In this document: positions 25,321-36,529 of the stretch, piece after piece
Layout: the number at the start of each line of letters is the position of its first letter
Numbering within the stretch: position 1 is the first letter of the stretch
Source: Agriotes lineatus
Lineage: Eukaryota; Arthropoda; Insecta; Coleoptera; Elateridae
DNA length: 64,000 nt
Direction: 5' to 3'
NCBI GenBank assembly: GCA_940337035.1
Contig: CALNHX010005261.1
Span: 1 to 64,000, forward strand
The notes under the pieces: generated by a model
What the model saw: the letters and a program-made list of their open reading frames with translations, nothing else
What the model was told of the DNA's origin: nothing
Database searches by the model: none
Made by a program: the position numbers and the translations under genes

Positions 25321-26399
25321 AAATACGCTCGCGAGTGAGTTGGGTTGCATATTAAAACTGTATAATGGCAGTAAATTGTCACAAAAAAAATTACGTACTT
25401 AAAATATGTTGGCAACGGTTAACCATGTTCAAATTCATTTTAAAATCTGTTACCGAAATTATAGTAAATATATATTTATTAAACCTTTTAGCCACTACGC
25501 ACTTTATTAATAATTATATTTTTGCACATAGGGAATTGTGTTCGTTAACTGGAAGATGGAGAAAGTTGGATATAACAGGGCCATCCAGGTAAGCAGTGGG
25601 TTGATGATTCTCGGGAGTGGCTAACACAATGGCGATGGTCTCGACTCTATAGGACCCCCGCGAATAAGCCTGTTGAGTGGTTAACTTGGCACCTTCCCGT
25701 ACTTACTTATGAACAGTTATACATCATATTGTGTTTCCATGTAGTGAAGAATCCTTACAACAGACACACAATCAAAGGCTGCAACTAATCTAAACAAGTT
25801 ACAACGACATACAGCATCTTTGAATGAATCGAAATTTCCAAGAAATCGCCTTTTTGGGTGACCCCGTTATGTCGAATTTTTTCGCCCCCCCCCTCTACAT
25901 TACTCTACTCTTCCGATGAACGCTCAAACGACAAAATAAACTTAATAAAATGCTTCTACCAAGCCATCGACAATATAGAAATAACTAATTATCATATTAA
26001 TTCTTATATAGAGTAGATATCACTAACGTATTTATGAAAATATGTGTGTTACCTGTTATCTAATACTTTCTGTATAATACACAAAAATGCTCCAAATTTC
26101 CACACAAACTTTAAAAGCTTTATAAAAACGATAATTTTCGATCGAAGATTATAAAGTTTTCGAACTGAGCTCACTATAAAATGAGACTGAGCTGAACATT
26201 GAACAAAGAATATAGTTAAAAAAGCCGGTCCTCACTGTGGAAAATAACTCGACATGTATTTAGCGAACCTATGAATGAGGAACTAAGATAAGCGATTTTG
26301 AAATCCCAATAAAATTATTATCCCACTTAAATTCCTGCTTCTTCAAAAATAACGCAAAATACGGTACTGTAGAAGCTCAAACAGCTTGTTAGCAAAATT

Positions 26400-26960
26400 G
26401 CTACCAGCACTTCGTCGTTTTGCAAGAGTACAAACACAAAAATGAGCGTAGTTTTTTACTTTGGGTACTATCAAAAAATGATATTAAGGTTAATAATAGC
26501 ACTCGCCGGGGTGCTACTAGAACTCCCATTAGAACTACCGGAACTTTTAAAAAATTGCTTTCAGACTTCGTCGTTTTGTAAAAATACTAAGACAAAAATA
26601 GGCGTAACTTTTTTACTTCGAGTTCTATAATTTTTTTTTATTATAATTAACGATAGGACTCGCAGGGGTGCTACTTAGAACACCCATTAGAACTACAGGA
26701 ACTTGAAAAAATTGCTTTCAGGACTTGTTTTGTAAAAATACTAACACAAAAATAGGAGTAACTTTGTTACTTCGAGTTCTATCATTTTTTTGTCATAATT
26801 AACGATAGAACTCCCCGAGGTGCTACTAGAACTCCCATTAGAACTACAGGAACTTTAAAAAATTACTGTCAGGACTTCGTCGTTTTGTAAAGATACTAAA
26901 CAAAAATAAGAGTAACTTTTTTACTTCGAGTCCTACCCAAAAAATGTTATTAGTGTTATC
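26400..26960 (-). repeat. Tandem ~175-bp units, right arm of foldback
   Basis: About three units in inverted orientation relative to the left arm (CTACTAGAACTCCCATTAGA, then TTCGTCGTTTTGTAAA). Spacing is near 180 bp. Confidence 0.75.
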
Positions 26961-27339
26961 GATAGACCTCGTTGGGCTGCTCCTAGAACTCTTATTAGAA
27001 CTACCGGAACTTAAAAAAATTCCATTCATAATTTTTTTTGAAAATTGTTATTTTTTTGTTAAAATTCTAGTGGCACCCCAACGAGTTCTATCGAAAAGTA
27101 TTGAGACATTTTTTGAATAAGTACGACTGAAAAAGAGTTATAGTGGTATTTGTCCGAAGAAAAAGTGAAGTTAGCACCCCAAATTTTTGATCCACATTTT
27201 TTTTTAAATACATAGAACTATTTTTAAAAATAGCAAGAAATTTTTAGAACCCTTTGGGGTGCAACGGAAACTCTTGAAAAAAATAACATTTTTTGAAGTT
27301 GTGGGTGCTAACTTCACAGGGGTTAAAACTATAATTGTT

Positions 27340-28795
27340 TCCTACAATGTGCATCACAAGGGAGCTTTTAGTACTACAATTGGTTTATAAGCCAAATTTA
27401 TCTAGTACAAAGAATGTGAGGTTTGTAACAACTTTTATTAATCGTGATTCAAAATTTCAAATTTGTAGTACTCGTATGGATTATCAATAGCTTGGAATTA
27501 CTATTCACAGTTCATCACTAGGCTATGCTAATATAATTTGAAGTATGGTATTAGTTTCCTTTGCTTAATGGACCTTACGTTATGAAAATTGTTCTATTAT
27601 TTAATAGATGGTAATTTGGAACGCATTGCTATATTTTTATTCTGTTATAGTATTTTTAATTAATTTATGTTTTTGTTGAGATTATAATACAACAGTTTTA
27701 AGGAACAATAAAAGAAGTACTTTACACGATATTAAAACGAACATCGAATATACAAGGCCCTGTCCAGAAAAGAATACATAACGGTAACAACGATTAAAAA
27801 ATACAGAAGTGTTAGGAAAAGCACAAGTTACTAATACTAAAAGAGAAGAAACTAAATGTTGGAAACCAGATCAATATGTATAGTTGTAACAAAAAAAAGA
27901 AAACATAAACATTTAGAACGGGATACATTGACCACATATAGAACAATAGTTTTAAACCATATTAAATATAAAGCAACAACTCGAACAGCAGGATTACCAT
28001 GTGATCCTAGTTTCCTGTAACAGCACCAGCTTTAGCTGCACGGTTTATTCTTTGTATAGTTACTTTCACTGATCCAGGAACCAGCGAATATCGTACTCAG
28101 TCCATATCTTCAGCCAGCGACACCATACGTTCGCAGACGAGCTCCACCAATTGCTTTCGGTTGCACGCAACCACGAACCACCTTTATTACTTATGGTTCG
28201 TGTATTAATTTATATCTACTGACGTTACCTTCACAACTATTAACTCAATCAAAATACCATTTAACTTGATTACTGGGATGTACTCGGTTAACTTGTGAAA
28301 ACCAACGATGGTTAACACAATGTTTCATTGGCGTTTTTTCTATATTCCGTATGCCGTCAGATACATTGTATGGAAACAAGTACTTACAGCAAGCAATTAA
28401 AATAAAATGTGTATGTGTGTAGGGTAGTGGATTTAATTTTTCTAAAAGATAATCATTTTAGTATTTTATTTTGTAGAAAATTTAGAACTGCGACTCTAGG
28501 TTGTCACAAGGAATTGAGTTGAAACCAATTCTGATTCATGAAGCAAATATTTCAACCGACAAACAAAAGTATGATTGCAACTTTCGTTAATGATACACTT
28601 CTTATGGCATTAATAATTTTCCGATAGAAACTTTCAGAGAGTGTTAACTGAAATTAATAAAATAATAGAAACAAGATAAAATGAAAAAGATTAATATCCA
28701 TATCTTTAAAGCTGTTGGATTTATTACTCGTAGAATGATTTTTTCTTAACTGGTACATTTTTGTTACTACTTATTTTGATATTAAGAAACCCTAT
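27340..28795. other. No gene recognised
   Basis: Mostly AT-rich. A GC-richer patch at 28050-28200 has a minus-strand frame reading FVVACNRKQLVELVCERM to a stop at about 28100. It is too short and has no splice context, so I do not call it. Confidence 0.4.
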
Positions 28796-28872
28796 AATAT
28801 GCCTTCTCAAATTCTACCTTCTGTTTACTATTATTATTATTACCATCGATTGAATACCTCTTTCAAAAAATG

Positions 28873-28945
28873 CATCTCTTGTTGGTATCGAACCCACGAC
28901 CTTTGGATTAGAAGTCCAACGCGCTATCCTCTGCGCCAAAGAGAC
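28873..28945 (-). tRNA. tRNA-Arg(UCU), copy 1 (one T-stem mismatch)
   Basis: A full 73-nt cloverleaf. Acceptor GTCTCTT pairs with AAGAGAT, the D arm is GCGC/GCGC, and the anticodon loop CTTCTAA reads TCT. The T arm GTGGG/CCAAC has one mismatch (51:63). A run of six Ts follows on the minus strand. Probably expressible but slightly decayed. Confidence 0.75.
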
Positions 28946-29445
28946 CTTGTTGTGGCCTTGGTTGATGTTTGGCTGACGTCTAATCTGTATGTATGTATGT
29001 ATGTATTATCTGTAACCTCATTTACCTTGCGGTGTCGAGGCTGGTGCTTTATGCGCTGGCATTTGGCGGTACAATACTTGTTTCCTACAGCTTGAAAATT
29101 ATATAAAAACATATTAATAGCATCTACAAACGCTATTTGACACGTTTGAATTAGTTGAATACGAAACGAAATTACAGAAAATTAAAATGGTTCAAACTGT
29201 AATCTTGATTAATTATGTGTTATACGTCACGCAAAATATTACAATTTTTTTCCATTTGCCGATAAAATTTCATAAGTTAATACGAGGAAATTGTTCTACG
29301 CCCGTTCATTACTATAATCTGTTATTAGAAAAACCAAAAACTTTTTTACGAACAAATGTATAGTATTAAGCTTGTTAAGTGTTTATGTATATTATCATTT
29401 GCCTTACAATTTGGGATGTGTATACTCATATTTATTATTATTACC

Positions 29446-29525
29446 TCTTCCGTCCTTGCGGACATCGAACCTACGATCTGTGGATCGATTAGAAGCCTAA
29501 CGCGTCATCTTCCACTCCAAGAGAC
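29446..29525 (-). pseudogene. Decayed tRNA-Arg relative
   Basis: The minus strand keeps GTCTCTTGG, ACGCG, the anticodon-loop sequence GGCTTCTAATC and a B box-like GGTTCGATG. It has a CGAT insertion after the loop and a disrupted D arm. Near-identical decayed copies occur at 30.14-30.22 and, truncated, at 31.49-31.55 kb. Confidence 0.7.
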
Positions 29526-29778
29526 CTTGCTAGCGGCCTTAGTAAGGTTAATGGTGAAAGATACGTTTACGTTTCGGTTTTCTTGCTTTGAAGTGAATTT
29601 TCTATAAGCCATATTTGTGTTAATAATATTAAAAAAATATAACGTTATTAACAATTATTTCCCGGTAGTAGATGTCAATTTCTAATACTTGTTTTGAAGT
29701 AAAAACAATAACAAATAGGGGCGTATTCTATTTAATATGGTTTTACTCGTATATACCCATATAGTAAATTGAATGATG

Positions 29779-29851
29779 TATCTCTTGCGGGAATCGAATC
29801 CCCGACCTTTGGATTAAAAGTCCAACGCGCTATCCTCTGCGCCAAAGAGGC
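29779..29851 (-). pseudogene. tRNA-Arg-derived copy with UUU anticodon
   Basis: Length and arms match the tRNA-Arg(UCU) genes, but the anticodon loop is CTTTTAA (TTT, a Lys anticodon). The acceptor has a C:A mismatch (2:71), the T stem has two mismatches, and the discriminator changed from G to A. No T-run terminator follows immediately. These defects favour a pseudogene over a working recoded tRNA. Confidence 0.75.
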
Positions 29852-30137
29852 CTTGTTGAAGGCCTGGTTGATGTTTGCTGACGTCTAAACTGTAATCCCG
29901 TTAATTATGTGTTTATACGTTACGCAAAATATTACCACTTATTTACATTTGCGGATAAGCTTTCGTCAAGTTAATATGAGGAAATTGTTTCTACGCCAGT
30001 TCATTACTATAATCTGTTATAAAAAACCAAAAACTGTTTTCTGAAGAAATGTGTTGTGGGTAATTATTATTCTTAAGTGTTTATGTTTATTATCATTTGC
30101 CTTATAATTTGGAATGGTATACTCATATTTATTATTA

Positions 30138-30216
30138 CTGCTTCCGCCATTGCGGACATCGAACCTTCGATCGAATCGATTAGAAGCCTAACGCGTCATC
30201 TTCTGCGCCAAAGAGC
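30138..30216 (-). pseudogene. Decayed tRNA-Arg relative
   Basis: It shares the CGAT insertion and the altered anticodon stem with the copy at 29.45 kb. Similar flanks (AGTTCATTACTATAATCTGT upstream on the plus strand) show that it was duplicated together with its neighbour as one unit. Confidence 0.7.
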
Positions 30217-30452
30217 CCTTGTTAGCGGCGTCAGTAAGGGTAATGGTGAGTGAAAGATAAGTTTTCTTGATTTGAAGTTAATTTTCTATAATCCATATGT
30301 GTTTTAATGATCGTTAATAATATTATAAATACATACATTTCCGGTAGTAGCTGTCAATTTCTATTATTTTTTTTGAAGTAAAAACACTAACAATTAGGAG
30401 CGTCTTCTATAAATATGGCTGTACTCACATATACTTATATAAAAAACAGATG

Positions 30453-30525
30453 CATCTCTTGCGGGGATCGAATCCGCGACCTTTGGATTAGAAGTCCAAC
30501 GCGCTATCCTATGCGCCAAAGAGAC
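30453..30525 (-). tRNA. tRNA-Arg(UCU), copy with one T-stem mismatch
   Basis: A 73-nt cloverleaf with intact acceptor, D and anticodon arms (TCT). The T stem GCGGA/CCCGC has an A:C mismatch at 53:61, and the D loop has one change (ATAGGATA). A T6 terminator lies a few nt downstream. Confidence 0.8.
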
Positions 30526-31203
30526 CTTGTTGACGGCCTTGGATGTCATTGCAGTGGAAACTTGAAGCATTACTGTTGCATTTATTATATACAGAAGCTC
30601 TCTTAGCCGCTGGTTTTAAAATTTAATATAATTATATCAATAAAAATTGTATAACATTATTTGAGATAAATTTCAATCCGTTATTTTTGAATAATCTTAT
30701 TTTTTAGGCAACTGAACTGCTACCGTCTGATTTAAAAATAAAGTGTCTTGAATATTTTTTCTACCCCGCTCATTTTATATAATTCATGCTAAATTATTTA
30801 AAAACTAAGCTCTCTCGCTTTGTTTTAAGAAGCTTCTTAATTCTGTTCTTTATGTTATTATGCTTAATTTATTATATTCAACCTTTCAGTCATAGATACT
30901 TCCGTTGTAAGATATTAATAGTTACCTAGTTAATAAATGGAAAATTTTGATAAGAAAACAATTGCTTACTAATTTATTATTTATATTTGTCCCAATAACA
31001 ATTTTAATAAAAACCATTTTTTGTTAAAGAATATCTGGGGTATAGTTGTTGGGTTTATTACAATGTTTTTTTTCTTAATTCGTACATGTTTGTTATTATT
31101 TATTTTTCAATAGACACGTTGTAATACTCTTCTCAAATCCTACTTTTAGTTTACTATTATTATTATTACCATTCATTGAATACCTTATTTAAAAAATTAT
31201 ATT

Positions 31204-31276
31204 CATCTCTTGTGGGGATCGAACCCACGACCTTTGGATTAGAAGTCCAACGCGCTATCCTCTGCGCCAAAGAGAC
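31204..31276 (-). tRNA. tRNA-Arg(UCU)
   Basis: A complete 73-nt cloverleaf with no mismatch apart from the terminal G:U at 1:72. The T stem is the GTGGG/CCCAC type. A box TGGCGCAGAGG and B box GGTTCGATCCC are intact, and a T6 run follows about ten bases downstream. Reads AGA codons. Confidence 0.95.
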
Positions 31277-31490
31277 GTCGTTGATGGCCTTGGTTTATGT
31301 TTGTTGACGCGTAGGTTATAATCTTGTTAATTATGCGTTACCCTTCATGAAAATTGACTTATGCCAGTTCATTACTATATTAAAAACTAAAAATCTTTTT
31401 TACGAAGAAATGCGGGGTGGACAATTATTATCAGCATTTTTAAAGCGTTACAATTTGTGAAGATATACTCATCTTTATTATAATTACTAA

Positions 31491-31549
31491 GTCTTTCTTT
31501 ACGGGATCGATTAGAAGTTTAAGGCGTTATTCCTTAGCGCCAAAGAGAC
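31491..31549 (-). pseudogene. Truncated tRNA-Arg relative
   Basis: Keeps GTCTCTTTGGCGCTAAGGAA and CTTCTAATCGATCC, then lacks most of the T arm. It is the third decayed partner in the array. Confidence 0.65.
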
Positions 31550-31888
31550 CTTGTTAGCGGCCTTAGTCGGCCTACAGATTAGATTTCTTTTTGGTCTTGC
31601 TTTGAAGTTAATTTTCTGTAATTCATATTTGTTTTAAATATTAATCGATGATATTTATTATTACTACTAGTAAAAAACATTAAAATTAGCACAAGGGCAC
31701 GTTTTTTAAATTTATATGAGTTTGATACTAAGAAATATATAAAATTATTAACAATGATTTCTAATAGTAGGTGTCAATTTCTAATGTTTTTAAGTGACTC
31801 AAAGCGTATTTTCTATTGTTTATCTTCTTTATAGCTGCACCTTCTATCTAATATAGTTATACCCATAAGCACCTATAAAAAACAGATG

Positions 31889-31961
31889 CATCTCTTGTGG
31901 GGATCGAACCCACGACCTTTGGATTAGAAGTCCAACGCGCTATCCTCTGCGCCAAAGAGAC
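31889..31961 (-). tRNA. tRNA-Arg(UCU)
   Basis: Complete cloverleaf, identical in the body to the gene at 31204 (GTGGG/CCCAC T stem). A T6 run lies just downstream on the minus strand. Confidence 0.96.
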
Positions 31962-32451
31962 CTTGTTGGCAGCCATAGTTGGGATAATGCTGGCAACTTT
32001 TTCTTTTCTTGTTTTTGATTGTTTTTAAATATAATCCAATTAGTTGTAATATCCATACAGTTTGTAAATTTGATTTATAGGAAGAAATTTAAGTAGACGT
32101 TACGTTGCCGTTTGCGATATATTATGTATTGTTGTTTTTGCACATTATTCTTTTTTTATATTGATCTTTAGCAGTTTTCAGTTGTTCGTGAATTCATAAT
32201 AAAAAAATATTAGTAGTACATAGTGATTTAATAAAACGACAAGATTTTTAATGTTTGAAGTTGAAATTTATAAAAACAAACAAAATAATTTCTGATATTA
32301 ATTATTCTTACTGATGAATTTCTACAATTTTTAAGTAATCACGCTGACATTTGTCTTCAAACTAAATTATTTTCTGATTGTTCTATTATTTATAATTTCT
32401 TTTTTATTTAATGCGATATAACTCATACCAACCTATATAAAAAACCAGATG

Positions 32452-32524
32452 CATCTCTTGCGGGGATCGAACCCGCGACCTTTGGATTAGAAGTCCAACG
32501 CGCTATCCTCTGCGCCAAAGAGAC
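32452..32524 (-). tRNA. tRNA-Arg(UCU)
   Basis: Complete cloverleaf with the GCGGG/CCCGC T-stem variant. A T6 terminator follows GATGCATCTGG on the minus strand. Confidence 0.97.
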
Positions 32525-32948
32525 CTTGCTGGCACCTTTACTTGAGATATTGATCAAAAATCTATATCGTATTGATTTGATTGCTTTGAAATATAATCAA
32601 ATCAGTGTTATCGATACATTTTGTAAATTAACTTTTATTTCCATGATAAGAATTTAAGTAGCTGTTACGTTGCCGTTTCCCATATCAGTTTATTTATTGC
32701 ACATTAATTACTAATAAAAGATCATCCTATTACACAGTGAGTTAGTAAAACCACAAGATTTTTAAATGTGTGAAATGCCAGTTGATAAAAATAAATTAAT
32801 AAAATTATTTTTGCTGGTCATTATTCTCTGCCAATTTCTATAGTTTTTTAAGTAATCATCATTTGTGTTATTATTTTCTAATTGTTCTCTTATATACAAT
32901 TGTTTTAATGTGGTTATACTAATGAAAATCTCAATAAAAAACCTGATG

Positions 32949-33021
32949 CATCTCTTGCGGGGATCGAACCCGCGACCTTTGGATTAGAAGTCCAACGCGC
33001 TATCCTCTGCGCCAAAGAGAC
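32949..33021 (-). tRNA. tRNA-Arg(UCU)
   Basis: Complete cloverleaf with the GCGGG/CCCGC T stem, identical in the body to the gene at 32452, and a T6 terminator. It is the first gene of the array in transcriptional orientation. Confidence 0.97.
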
Positions 33022-33059
33022 CTTGTTAATGACCTTAATTCGTAATAAACAACATAACT

Positions 33060-34370
33060 ATTGGATATTTTTTATCGTTCGCTTTTTGTGACGTTGTTAA
33101 TTTAACGTAGATAGTATTTTTGCGATAAAATCAGTTTTTAAATTGTTTATGCAAAATATTATGCTCATTTTAAAATAACAAAACGCCTAGCACATCATAT
33201 AAAGAAAACCAATTGATGGTATAATCAGAACCCATAAATTACAAGCAGAAAGTGTGAAATCTTAAAATATTATTCATATTATTTGGAATTTTATATTTCG
33301 CCATTGATTAGAGAGTAACGTCAGATATAAAACGTACTATTACTACTGGTTATCAAGTTTTTGATAATACGTAACATCATTCGTAATCTAGACTATATCC
33401 GCAATCTAAAAATAAGGTTTTTATCAGTTCCGCGCAACAAATTTATCTGCCTTTGCAATATATACATTAATTAGTTAATTACAATTTTTATTAAACAGCA
33501 CCTTCAACTAATAATAATTTATTTCAGCTCAAATCTACTGTTGCTTCTCCACGACGAGGAAAGGATCTGCAGAACTGTTAAGTAGGAGGAACCAGAGCTA
33601 GTGGATGGTTCCCGAGGGAGCAAGTGGAATGTATAGCAAGTCTGGATCACTCAGACGGGAACATCCATCCAACGTGTATGCAAAAATATATTGGGTTTTT
33701 CTAAGCGGGACAAATGCTTTTTTACGATTTAGTGCCGAAGAAAACGAAACTTTATCTACAGCTGCTAACAACCCAGTAATTTAAAACTAATGGCAATAAA
33801 ACACATACGGAAATCTTATAAAAGCAGTGTGATAATTAAGGGCGTTGTAATGCTAATGATTTTCGTTTTGTATTTTAATCAGAGATGCTTGCCGAGAGTA
33901 AGAAATTACCTGATGAATTTTAGTAAAATTGGTTAGGTAAGTAGTCTTAAATAATAGCATGTATTACTTACAACAATTTTAAGTGGAAAAGACTGCTTAG
34001 CTATTATAGCTGCTTTATGATACATGGTACTAGTGCTTTTGTAAAGCTTACATTTGTCTTTTATAAAAATCAATCATGTTTATATTACTTGTTCCAAATC
34101 TTACATGTGGCAGCTGTTAATATGAAGGGTAAGTGCTTTCACTGTACTCAAAGAAATATTTATATATTTATTTATTATAAAATGCGACACCCAACAGAAA
34201 TAAATAGTTCCAATAACAGGGTGCCACATAACACTATGCACAACTACAAACGAAAACAAGTATTGATCTACAAAACCATAATAAAACAATTATAAATTGT
34301 ATAAAATAAATTTTTCACTTCATAAATTCAAAATGTAAATCAAAAATTAAACACAGTTAAACACTATGTT
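33060..34370. other. No gene recognised
   Basis: AT-rich sequence. The frames at 34017-34295 on either strand carry no recognisable motif. Confidence 0.45.
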
Positions 34371-34374
34371 ACGG

Positions 34375-36500
34375 TCTGAAACTGACTTTACGACACCGCA
34401 CCGGCTCATACAATAACGAAACGGCCGGCGCGGGCCGTAACTGACGAAATCGGGACGAAATATCTCCTAGGCCGCTACCCAGCCGCAACAAGTTAGGCCG
34501 AGCTAGACTTTCAGTGGAGATGGGTGGGTCCTTTAACGAGATTATCTGAGGGTAACGGCCAGAGGGTCGGTAACTAACGGTAAAATAATGAGGGCGCCAC
34601 CAAGCCTGTCTTAACCCGACTAACCGGGCCTGGGCGGTTAGACGGGGGCGAAGTATTCAAGATACTCCGTCGATAAGAATTCTCATGAGCTGCAAGCTCA
34701 AATAACAATTTCGTGATCGCAAATACTGGAATGGTAATATTGGGCCGAGACTGCGCAACCACTGGACCTACCTGCACGCTCTGATCTCTCACGTCTCGCC
34801 GTACACCAATCTTTACACTCTAAAAGGCGCCATCTGAAACAAAGCTTGCACAGGTCGAATAGGAATAATACGTCCCTTAATTAAATATGCGTCTATTGGT
34901 CGATAACTACATCTGGGCAGCAAATCGTGCCGCCAAGCTTATGTTACTTCTTACGCTAAGCACCAGCTGATGGACTCGCTATGCTAGTAAACAACACACT
35001 ATGGGTGGCCGGCAGCAGTGGGCTCGCCACTTTACATATTAGAGTACAGTTTAGTAATACGCACTCCGGAAAAGGGCGCGTTAGTTCGCGATAACAAACG
35101 CCGACCTGCAAAGGCAACGGGAGCAGTGTAGCTAGCAGCAAAGCACGACGCCGCACAAATGCGCGACGATTTAATTGAAGGCCTAACTCGTTAGGCAGCG
35201 GGGCAGCGTGACTGCAATATTTGACCAGGAAGAGGGGCTAACATAGCCTCACTAAAGCATGCGAATTTGGAATAGTTGCCAGCCCCTGCTACGTGGCCCA
35301 CGCAGTCGTTGGCTGCGGTTAACACCTGACAAGCAAAGCACAAAGCCCTCGCAAACATAAACAAAGAGCTCGAACAGATTAGGGCGCGCCAGGCTCAGCA
35401 CGGCGAGGAGTTGATTCCATTTATGTATTAATCGGTACAATATAGCGAAGCTCGCGCACCTAACGTTACTGAATTAAAAGTTAGCACAAACGTAGCACCA
35501 AAACATAGGCGCAGAGTTCTTTAGCTATGAACTTACTAGTAGGCTACCAAAGTAGCGTCTTGAAGCATGGTGGCCTCAAACCGGCATTAAAAGCCGCGAC
35601 AGGCAAGCAAGGGGGCATGCATCCGCCCACACAAAGTTGAGCACAAAAGCACCGCCGCTCGCACAAGCGACAGTTAATATGTTTAAATGGTTGTAATTAC
35701 AAATACCTTAGTCCGTAGACGGTCTATGAGAGTTGCGTGCAGTCAGTTGGTAGAAGGCGGCAGTCTGTGGCAGCTCAATCGCCAAAACACGGCATTAGGG
35801 GCAAACGGGCTGGAATCCGCCAAGATGGCGGCGTTAGGACGCTCTCCTGAGAGCACACTTACGGCGGCAAAGAGGCCTACTTCGTCCTGCCTAGAAAGAT
35901 CCTCGAAAACAGCGAGTTGAAAAGGGAAAGCCCCCTTTCTCACAAACGCAGAACTGGCCCCGTGAAGCCCATCACACACCCACGCTTTGACGTAAAGACT
36001 TGCCACTCGCATAATCACACGCGACCTCTTAAAGGCGAAACAGTTTACGGCATATTCGACAACATTCGCTGAAACAGCACGAGACGGGAAAAAGGCTGGC
36101 GTCTCCGCCAATGGCGGGAACGCCGCGAAACGGCACACTCTGCGACTTCTTCGATCAACGACCCTCGGCTGAATGCCCCGCAAGAAGCGTTACGACGCTT
36201 GAAGTGGCGTGAGCCAAAACGGCGTTACCACGTTACCCTCGACAGCCAATCGTGAGGCGATAAGATGAAACAAATAAGTGCCGGTGACGAAAACAGCACG
36301 CCTCAACGGCGTGATTTCTAGAAGGTTCGGAATTCTTGCGAGCGATAACACCCGGCTGCCAAAGTACCAGCAAAGGGGTGCTCCAACTGACGAGAAATAC
36401 TGCGTTTGGGGCCAAATATGTGCAAAATCATTATTATGAAATTAGGCGATGGAGCCAAATAAGTAACTAAAAGGGTTTAGCATACGGGCACGCTGCCCTA
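34375..36500. other. GC- and CpG-rich block, unassigned
   Basis: Base composition changes sharply at both edges from AT-rich to visibly GC- and CpG-rich. The longest frame, 35743-36183 (-, 146 codons), and others on both strands have no recognisable domain, and GC-rich DNA gives such frames by chance. Short motifs recur (CCAAAACACGGCATTAGGGG near 35782, with related GCCAAAACGGCGTTA at 36212 and CTGCGTTTGGGGCCAAA at 36400), suggesting diverged internal repetition. Alternatives are an unmethylated promoter island, a GC-rich retroelement or recent foreign DNA. Confidence 0.5.
35822..35832 (+). promoter_or_regulatory. YY1/Pho-type motif
   Basis: AAGATGGCGGC matches the YY1 (Drosophila Pho) consensus exactly. 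It lies in the CpG-rich block. Sequence match only. Confidence 0.35.
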
Positions 36501-36529
36501 AAGCCTAGGTGGCTAATTAAAATACCAAA

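Larger units (their letters stand above)
24571..27333. mobile_element. Foldback element, 2.74 kb, with 10-bp target duplication
   Basis: TAAAACTATA occurs at 24571-24580 and 27324-27333. Between them, the ends are inverted copies (GCCTGGTGAAGTTAGCACC against GGTGCTAACTTCACAGGGGT). The inverted arms run about 740 bp on the left and 920 bp on the right. Their inner parts are built of tandem ~170-180 bp units carrying GAGTTCTATCGATAAC and GGTAGTTCTAATGG, with about three units per side in opposite orientation. The central ~1.07 kb (25.33-26.40 kb) is single copy and encodes nothing I recognise. The architecture matches foldback elements, and a 9-10 bp duplication is typical of Mutator-related and FB-type transposition. 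Confidence 0.8.
28850..33060 (-). repeat. Tandem tRNA-Arg array with duplicated spacers
   Basis: Spacing between successive full-length copies is about 500-900 bp. Spacers at 29.28-29.70 and 29.97-30.40 kb are clearly alike (for example AAATTGTTCTACGCC, GAAAAACCAAAAACT), and 31.34-31.65 kb is a weaker third copy. Each of these three contains one decayed tRNA relative, so the duplicated unit held one working and one decayed tRNA. Confidence 0.8.

Noticed and set aside
28873..33021. Regularly spaced repeats that might suggest a CRISPR-like array
   Set aside because: The repeats fold as tRNA-Arg cloverleaves with Pol III signals, and spacers are 400-800 bp and partly homologous.
35743..36183. 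146-codon minus ORF in the GC-rich block as a gene
   Set aside because: Low stop-codon density is expected in GC-rich DNA, several other frames are equally open, and no motif is recognised.
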